DNA of 46,998 nt, from positions 1 to 46,998 of the forward strand of contig DDKM01000102.1 of the NCBI GenBank assembly GCA_002339345.1, read 5' to 3'. How positions within the stretch are numbered: position 1 is the stretch's first letter; each line of letters opens with the position of its first letter. Both the position numbers and the translations under genes were made by a program. Positions 42,118 to 46,998 of the stretch are shown in pieces. The notes beneath the pieces are model-generated. The model saw only the letters and a list, made by a program, of their open reading frames with translations. It was not told where the DNA came from and searched no databases. The stretch comes from Firmicutes bacterium UBA2598. Its GTDB lineage: Bacteria; Bacillota; PH28-bin88.

Positions 42118-42256
42118 CAAAGGGGAGTAGCTATCCGGAACCAACCCGGGTTGCCAAGTCGTCATTCCGGCCTAAACCCGGCTTGGCATTAGCAAGTGTT
42201 CGAGAGGACAGCTAAAGCGAGACCATTGCGCCAAGTGCGTAAGGGTCTCGCTTTTT
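42118..42256 (+). ncRNA. yybP-ykoY manganese riboswitch with intrinsic terminator
   Basis: Matches the class signature: AAAGGGGAGTAGC at the 5' end, AAGTCGTCATTCCGG in the middle, and GCTAAAGCGAGACC at the 3' end. The last part (AGCGAGACC, 42216-42224) also pairs with GGTCTCGCT (42244-42252) followed by TTTTT, forming a terminator. Binding Mn2+ normally stabilises the aptamer and switches on a Mn exporter or TerC-like gene. Here no such gene follows; the next frame is a 98-residue protein 130 bases away. Confidence 0.9.
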
Positions 42257-42387
42257 ACATAGATAAGGCTGGAGATTACCTGCTCGAGAGGAGAAAACCA
42301 GGGCTAAACGATTTAACAATCTTTTGTTTCTCCTGGGAAGATACGGTTGCATAAAACAAATACGCCTGGGTTGGGAGGCAAACTAAA

Positions 42388-42684
42388 GTGTATGAACCGT
42401 TGGCTGGCCGTATGCTCCGAAAAAAAATCGAAGCTATTGAGCCGCTGAAACGACTTTCTTGCCATAACATACTTTTTGTTGATTGGCATAAAGAAACCCA
42501 GCAACTCCTGGCAACTGTTTTTGGGGAATACTCGTTGGAAGTCGCGCGCTTTAAAAAGATCAGGTTCAAGCCACGATCGGCTGAAGGGTTTTCAGATACC
42601 AGGACACCAAAAGAAGTTTTCCTGCATGGATTAGAACAAGCCAAAGCTCTTCTTTTGGATGCCGTAGGTAAGGTTGAATCGTAA
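42388..42684 (+). CDS. Unrecognised 98-residue protein downstream of the Mn riboswitch
   Basis: GTG start with GGGAGG nine bases upstream. Soluble, basic N-terminus (MLRKKIEAIEPLKRL), then FVDWHKETQQLLATVFG and a helical C-terminus (EVFLHGLEQAKALLLDAV). The W-x-E-T-x-x-L-x-x-x-F-G pattern recalls N-terminal helical regions of some defence-related proteins, but I claim no function. May be a fragment, given the damage around it. Confidence 0.55.
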   Translation: MYEPLAGRMLRKKIEAIEPLKRLSCHNILFVDWHKETQQLLATVFGEYSLEVARFKKIRFKPRSAEGFSDTRTPKEVFLHGLEQAKALLLDAVGKVES

Positions 42685-42708
42685 AGTTTAACCATCAGAG
42701 GATGAACG

Positions 42709-42732
42709 CCGGGAGCACCTTGATGCTCCGGG
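42709..42732 (+). terminator. Hairpin after the 98-residue protein gene
   Basis: GGAGCA/TGCTCC stem with flanking G/C bases and a six-base loop; no T run. Confidence 0.4.
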
Positions 42733-42841
42733 CGGAGCGAATAGGAGCGGAGATTAACCGATCTTCCACCCCATGGGCCAGGTCCCCCGGGTAGTAACTT
42801 CGAGAGACGTTTTGTGATTTTGTGAACAAAGATTTGCATAT

Positions 42842-42857
42842 TGGCACCAATGTTGCT
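42842..42857 (+). promoter_or_regulatory. Sigma-54 (-24/-12) promoter of the alcohol dehydrogenase gene
   Basis: TGGCACC-N4-TTGCTT, with GG and GC ten bases apart, a nearly perfect consensus. A palindrome TTTGTGAACAAA lies just upstream (42819-42830). The start codon is ~45 bases downstream. Confidence 0.82.
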
Positions 42858-42902
42858 TTAGACTATTTGCGGCATCAATAAACTTTAAGGAGGTTCCTAT
42901 CT

Positions 42903-43568
42903 ATGAAAGAACAGGTATACGGTTATTTCATGCCCATAGTAAACCTGATGGGCGCCGGTGCCGCCAAACAGGTTGGGCAACAAATGAAAAAATTAGGCGG
43001 TAAAAAAGCATTGATTGTTACAGACGCATATCTTGCTAAAAGCGGCATGGCTGACACCATCAAAGGCTACATCGAAGAAGCCGGGCTTGAAGCCATAATC
43101 TGGGGTGGTGCCGAACCGAACCCTACTGACAAAAATGTGCATGACGGTTATGATTTCTTAACTAAAAACGGATGTGACATTATCGTGTCCCTTGGTGGTG
43201 GAAGTTCCCATGACTGCGCAAAGGGTATAGGCATTATTGCCGGTAATGGTGGCAACATCCGGGATTACGAAGGTATCGATAAATCGACCAGGCCAATGAT
43301 GCCTTTAATTGCTGTTAATACCACAGCCGGCACTGCCAGTGAAATGACTCGTTTCTGCATTATTACCGATACTGACCGGCACGTAAAAATGGCCATTGTT
43401 GACTGGCGTTGTACTCCCAATGTGGCTATTAATGACCCGGTTCTGGGTGTTAAACAAGAAGACCTCGAGATTATGGCTACTAACGCGATGAAAGACGCTT
43501 GTTCTTTAACAAACCCCAGAATTGCCACCCTGCAAGACATAGTCAACATCTATAAAGAAGCACTCTAA
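42903..43568 (+). pseudogene. Iron-containing alcohol dehydrogenase with a large in-frame internal deletion
   Basis: The N-terminal ~185 residues are a normal Fe-ADH NAD domain: GGKKALIVTDAYL, IVSLGGGSSHDCAKG, NTTAGTASEMTRFC, CTPNVAINDPVL. The sequence then passes directly to GVKQEDLEIMATNAMKDACSLTNPR, which in full-length relatives is the very C-terminus. About 160 residues are missing, including TGMDALTHA-type and later His ligands for the metal. The product (221 residues against ~385) cannot be a normal enzyme. ATG with AAGGAGG and the sigma-54 promoter upstream are intact. Confidence 0.88.
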
Positions 43569-43588
43569 AAACACTGCCCTACCGTCCC

Positions 43589-44320
43589 TCAACGTATCCG
43601 GCGTATCGTCCACACGGAGGCGGCAAAAAAGGCCGCAGCGTAACCGACCAGCGCCAGAACCGAAACGGCAGGTACGACACCTCCGGCGGCCAGCGATCGC
43701 AGGGCGTAGCTGGCATGAGTCAAGGGCAGGATGCCCACCACATCGGCCACAATGCCCGGCAACCGTTCGGCCCGGAAAAAGGTGCCGCAGAGAAAAGCCA
43801 TGGGTAATATAACGAAGGTGCTAAAGTTGGCCATATCCTCATGGGAGTTGATGAGCATGGCAGCCACCACGCCCAGGGCGGCAAACAGGAAACAGGCAAT
43901 ACCGGTAACGGCGAAAAACCAGCCTGTCACCGCAATCCGCGCCTCAAAGAAAATGCCGAGGACCAGGATTATCAGCGAGCTTACCAAGCCTCGCAGTGTC
44001 CCGGCCAGTACCTTGCCAAGAACGAAGGAAACCGCACTGATGGGCGCAATCAGGTATTCCTCCAGGGTTTTATAGTAGAGGCGGCTCATATTGACTCCGG
44101 TCCCGGTGGTATTAAAACTGGTGGTCATGGCGCTTAGGGCGATAATTCCCGGTACTACGAAGTCCAGGTAGGTGCCGCTACCGGTATGAATGTCCTGTCC
44201 CAGGCCCCAGCCGAAGGCGGTCAGGTACAGGACGGGGTTTACCAGCCTGGATGCCAGGAACTTCCACCAAGTACGTTTAAAAACCAACATTTCACGCCAT
44301 AAAACCGTATAAAAATCCAT
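43589..44320 (-). CDS. ABC-2 type exporter permease
   Basis: 243-residue membrane protein with six predicted helices and the ABC-2 pattern (SRLVNPVLYLTAFGWGLG; FNTTGTGVNMSRLYYKTLEE; LPMAFLCGTFF). Exports an unknown substrate with the ATPase before it. ATG at 44320 is preferred; it overlaps or abuts the ATPase stop. Confidence 0.92.
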   Translation of the reverse strand: MDFYTVLWREMLVFKRTWWKFLASRLVNPVLYLTAFGWGLGQDIHTGSGTYLDFVVPGIIALSAMTTSFNTTGTGVNMSRLYYKTLEEYLIAPISAVSFVLGKVLAGTLRGLVSSLIILVLGIFFEARIAVTGWFFAVTGIACFLFAALGVVAAMLINSHEDMANFSTFVILPMAFLCGTFFRAERLPGIVADVVGILPLTHASYALRSLAAGGVVPAVSVLALVGYAAAFFAASVWTIRRIR

Positions 44321-44321
44321 G

Positions 44322-45161
44322 CTAATCACCCACCCTGCGCCCGGTCAGTTGGATAAACACGTCCTCCAGGCTGGTTTCCCGGATGGTCACCCCACCCGCC
44401 AGTTTAACAGCGTGCCTTAATGCCTCTTCGCGTGTTCCGTAAAGGGTATAGTTAGCCTGCCCGCCGTTCAGGGACTCCACCACAAACCTTCCCACGCGCT
44501 CCTTCAGTTCCGCGGGCGTGCCCAGGGCAATCATCCTCCCCTGATCCATAACCCCCACCCGGCGGCAGAGGGCCTCCGCCTCTTCAATGTAATGGGTGGT
44601 GAGCAGCACGGTTACTCCATCCCGGTTCATCTGGCGTATCAGGTCCCAGATGCGGCGTCTGGCCTGGGGGTCCAGGCCGATGGTCGGCTCGTCCATGATG
44701 AGCACGCGCGGTCGGTGAAACAGCGCCCGGGCAATCATCAACCGGCGCTTCATACCCCCGGAGAACGTGCTGACCAGATCATCAGCCCGGTCAACTAATT
44801 CCGTAAACGCCAATAGTTCTGCAGTGCGGCGGCAGCGTTCGGCAACAGGGATTTTATACAACCTGCCGTGGAGTTCCAGGTTCTCACGGGCGGTCAGTTC
44901 CAGGTCCAGGTTCATGTGTTGTGGCACTATCCCGATAACCTGCTTGACCCGATCCAGGTCGCGCGACACCTCGTACCCCGCTATAAAGGCTTCGCCCGAA
45001 GTGGGCCTGGTGAGCATGGTAAGCATGCGGATGGTGGTGGTTTTCCCGGCGCCATTGGGACCAAGCAGCCCAAAGACCTCACCCTCCTCGATTTTCATGT
45101 CAAGGTCTGCCACTGCCTGCCGCTGACCGTAGTTTTTCTTGAGACCCCTGATTTCAATCAA
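44322..45161 (-). CDS. ABC transporter ATP-binding protein
   Basis: 279 residues. Walker A GPNGAGKTT, Q-loop IGIVPQHMNL, signature FSGGMKRRL, Walker B LIMDEPTIGLDP, H-loop TTHYIEEAE, with a DrrA/NatA-like C-terminal extension. TTG at 45161 follows GGAGG by eight bases; an ATG at 45176 overlaps that site. Located 34 bases after the chelatase gene; may belong to the same transcript. Confidence 0.93.
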   Translation of the reverse strand: MIEIRGLKKNYGQRQAVADLDMKIEEGEVFGLLGPNGAGKTTTIRMLTMLTRPTSGEAFIAGYEVSRDLDRVKQVIGIVPQHMNLDLELTARENLELHGRLYKIPVAERCRRTAELLAFTELVDRADDLVSTFSGGMKRRLMIARALFHRPRVLIMDEPTIGLDPQARRRIWDLIRQMNRDGVTVLLTTHYIEEAEALCRRVGVMDQGRMIALGTPAELKERVGRFVVESLNGGQANYTLYGTREEALRHAVKLAGGVTIRETSLEDVFIQLTGRRVGD

Positions 45162-45195
45162 GGGACATACCTCCATACCTATTAACTTAACCGCA

Positions 45196-46296
45196 TCACC
45201 GCGCGTGGTGGGCGTGGAGGCGGCTGTGAATTTGGGGATAGCTGTGGACATGAGTGTGTGAGTGGGTGTGGGCCATGATCCCGGAGAGTTTTGCCTCATC
45301 CAGCGCCAGTTCCTGGAAGGGCTTCCGGCGCATGCGGTGCAAAAGCGCCAGGTTAGCCGTCTCCCGGATATCGGCTGCGGTGACCTCGGTACGCCCCTCC
45401 AAGGCGGCATTAGTCTTGGCTGCCCGCATCATCACCAGGTCGGCGCGGTGACCGTCCACACCCATCTCCACCGCAATGGTAGCGATTTGGAGTAACATAT
45501 CATCGGTGATGTTTACCCGGGGCAGCAGTTCACGGGCCGTTGTAATCCCCCCCCTGATTTTGTGCTGCTCTTCTTCCCAGGCGGCGGCAAACCCCGCCGG
45601 GTCGTCTTCGAAAGCGGCCCGGCGCTTCACGATCTCTACCCGCAGGGACGGTTCGGCTACACCGGTAATGGTGACACACAGTCCGAAGCGGTCCAGGAGC
45701 TGTGGGCGCAATTCCCCCTCTTCGGGGTTCATGGTACCCACCAGGATGAACCGGGCAGGGTGGCTAAAGGAAACCCCCTCCCGCTCCACCGTGTTTACCC
45801 CCATGGCCGCAGCGTCCAGCAGCACATCCACCACGTGGTCGTCCAGGAGGTTGACCTCATCCACGTAAAGGATGCCCCGGTTGGCCTCAGCCAGCACTCC
45901 CGGCTCAAACCGTTTCTCCCCCTTTTTGATGGCGTATTCCATATCCAGGGTGCCCACCACCCGGTCCTCGGTGGCGGATACCGGGAGTTCCACCACCCGG
46001 GTCTTGTGCCACCTGCGGGTCAGTTCCTCGCCGGCAGCCCGGCGTTCCCGGCAGGAAGCACACATGGCGGTAACATCATCAGGGTCACATCCGAAGGGGC
46101 AGTCGGCCACCACCTGGATCTCGGGCAAGAGTTCAGCCAGCGCCCGCACCGCCGTGGACTTGGCGGTACCCTTCTCCCCCCGGATCAGCACGCCGCCAAG
46201 CCTGGGGTTAACGGCATTCAAAAGCAGGGCCTTCTTCATCTCCGCCTGCCCCACCAGGGCGGCAAAGGGAAACACATGCCTTCTGATTTCTGTCAC
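45196..46296 (-). CDS. ChlI/BchI-type chelatase AAA+ subunit with a His-rich tail
   Basis: 366-residue AAA+ ATPase of the Mg/Co-chelatase I-subunit family: Walker A GEKGTAKST, NRGILYVDEVNLLDDHVVDVLL (Walker B), VGTMNPEEGELRPQLLDRFG, and a Cys cluster CPFGCDPDD...CASCRE. The last ~25 residues are a His-rich stretch (HTHSHTHVHSY, HSRLHAHHAR), which suggests Ni, Co or Zn binding. GTG start with AGGAGG upstream. Works with the VWA-domain D-subunit encoded just before it; no large catalytic subunit (BchH/CobN) is in the window. Confidence 0.93.
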   Translation of the reverse strand: MTEIRRHVFPFAALVGQAEMKKALLLNAVNPRLGGVLIRGEKGTAKSTAVRALAELLPEIQVVADCPFGCDPDDVTAMCASCRERRAAGEELTRRWHKTRVVELPVSATEDRVVGTLDMEYAIKKGEKRFEPGVLAEANRGILYVDEVNLLDDHVVDVLLDAAAMGVNTVEREGVSFSHPARFILVGTMNPEEGELRPQLLDRFGLCVTITGVAEPSLRVEIVKRRAAFEDDPAGFAAAWEEEQHKIRGGITTARELLPRVNITDDMLLQIATIAVEMGVDGHRADLVMMRAAKTNAALEGRTEVTAADIRETANLALLHRMRRKPFQELALDEAKLSGIMAHTHSHTHVHSYPQIHSRLHAHHAR

Positions 46297-46308
46297 AAAA
46301 CCTTCCTC

Positions 46309-46998
46309 CTACACCTGCAGGGCGCGTACTGCTCCCACCAGCACGTCCGCCCGGAGGTCATCAATCTTGTAATATTCAGCGCCCAAGGAATCGGCCAGCC
46401 GCCGGGCGAGGCCGAAGGACAGAAACCCGTCCTTTTCCACGTCAACCACCAGGGATTTGATCCTCTCTTCCTCCCAGATGAGCGCCGCTACCCGCCACAC
46501 CTCCTCCATCGGTTTCTCCCCGCAAAGGCTCACGTTAGCCCGCCCATCGGAAATGATCACCAGCAGGGGGGAAAGGCTGGGGTTTTTGAAAAGCTGGGCC
46601 CGCGCCACTTCATAAGCCTTGCAGAGTCCCGCAGAAAGCGGCGTCCGGCCGCCGGTGGGCAGTTCGGCAAGCAATTTCTCGGCCAATTCCACGCTGTTGG
46701 TGGGCGGTAACAACACCTCGGCCTTTTCTCCCTTGAAGGCCACCATTCCCACGCGGTCGCGCTTTTGATAGGCGTCCAACAGGAGGGAGAGCACCGCCCC
46801 TTTGGCCGCCACCATCCGCTGCTGCGCTCCCATGGAACCCGAAGCATCCACAACAAACAGCAGCAAGTTGCCGATCCGCTTCTCCCGCACCTTTTCCCGG
46901 ATGTCGGAGGGCAAAATGGCGATGGCTACCCCGTCCCGCCGCCGGTGCACCTGGTGCGGCGCTGCCGCCCGGATGGTGGCGTCGAAGGCCAGGTCATC
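46309..46998 (-). CDS. ChlD/BchD-type VWA-domain chelatase subunit (partial, 5' end outside window)
   Basis: C-terminal 229 residues. The linker (FDATIRAAAPHQ, VAIAILPSDIREKVREK) leads into a VWA domain with the metal-ion-dependent adhesion site DASGSMG, TGGRTPLSAGL and IISDGRANV. The start lies beyond base 46998. It forms the motor with ChlI, 12 bases downstream. Confidence 0.92.
   Translation of the reverse strand, partial: DDLAFDATIRAAAPHQVHRRRDGVAIAILPSDIREKVREKRIGNLLLFVVDASGSMGAQQRMVAAKGAVLSLLLDAYQKRDRVGMVAFKGEKAEVLLPPTNSVELAEKLLAELPTGGRTPLSAGLCKAYEVARAQLFKNPSLSPLLVIISDGRANVSLCGEKPMEEVWRVAALIWEEERIKSLVVDVEKDGFLSFGLARRLADSLGAEYYKIDDLRADVLVGAVRALQV

Larger units (their letters stand above)
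41840..42387. other. Gene-poor scarred region
   Basis: About 550 bases with no intact gene: Arc remnant, a REP-like palindromic stretch, three IS21-like end repeats, a promoter and a manganese riboswitch (separate entries). Bases 42257-42387 show nothing further. Confidence 0.7.

Noticed and set aside
42276..42839. 187-codon minus-strand open frame
   Set aside because: Covers the 98-residue gene, a hairpin and the intergenic region; Ser/Arg-rich composition without motifs or a good ribosome site.

Overview
The window is about 47 kb of moderately GC-rich DNA from a bacterium that looks like an anaerobic, spore-lineage Bacillota (Clostridia, Peptococcaceae or Desulfotomaculum type). This is inferred from the B. 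subtilis QcrB-like split cytochrome b, FadNAE beta-oxidation with a FadR-type operator, DUF1657/DUF1659/DUF2922/YvrJ small proteins, strong GGAGG ribosome sites with many TTG starts, and genes for fermentative or syntrophic acid metabolism. No rRNA, tRNA or CRISPR array was recognised.

Layout. 0-2.7 kb (minus): nuclease lipoprotein, DUF1657 protein, solitary JetD-like protein. 2.8-14.2 kb (plus): a sigma-54 enhancer-binding regulator followed by a cytoplasmic-type molybdopterin oxidoreductase; then, behind a near-perfect -24/-12 promoter, an operon joining a Rieske/cytochrome b complex to a Tat-exported NapA nitrate reductase, NapD, NapG, NapH, another ferredoxin and a tiny NapB-like dihaem cytochrome. 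14.2-19.2 kb: a decayed HD-GYP gene, an intact HD-GYP sensor, and a two-component system with small Met/His/Gly-rich envelope proteins. 19.4-30.6 kb (minus): PhoU-like protein, acyl-CoA ligase, a three-gene 2-hydroxyacyl-CoA dehydratase/benzoyl-CoA reductase-like set, and fadE-fadA-fadN behind a sigma-A promoter with a FadR box. 31-34.2 kb: PflX-like radical SAM enzyme, phosphate butyryltransferase and butyrate kinase. 34.3-40.4 kb: TatA, PhnD-like lipoprotein, amidase, YvrJ, DUF2922, DUF1659, D-amino-acid aminotransferase, lytic transglycosylase, nitroreductase. 40.5-43.6 kb is a scarred segment: HepT/MntA toxin-antitoxin, an SPFH gene fused by deletion to an Arc-like remnant, IS21-like end repeats, an orphan yybP-ykoY manganese riboswitch, and an iron alcohol dehydrogenase that has lost its metal-binding middle but keeps a perfect sigma-54 promoter. 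43.6-47 kb (minus): ABC-2 exporter and ChlI/ChlD-type chelatase motor genes, the last cut by the window edge.

How it fits together (inference). Menaquinol would be oxidised by the Rieske/cytochrome b module and/or NapGH, with electrons passed by the small dihaem cytochrome and ferredoxins to NapA outside the membrane, under sigma-54 control. Fatty acids would be activated by the ligase and oxidised by FadE/FadN/FadA; Ptb and Buk could recover ATP from short acyl-CoAs. The dehydratase/reductase-like trio downstream of fadE and co-directional with the CoA ligase is the part whose substrate cannot be read from sequence and is the best candidate for an undescribed pathway branch.
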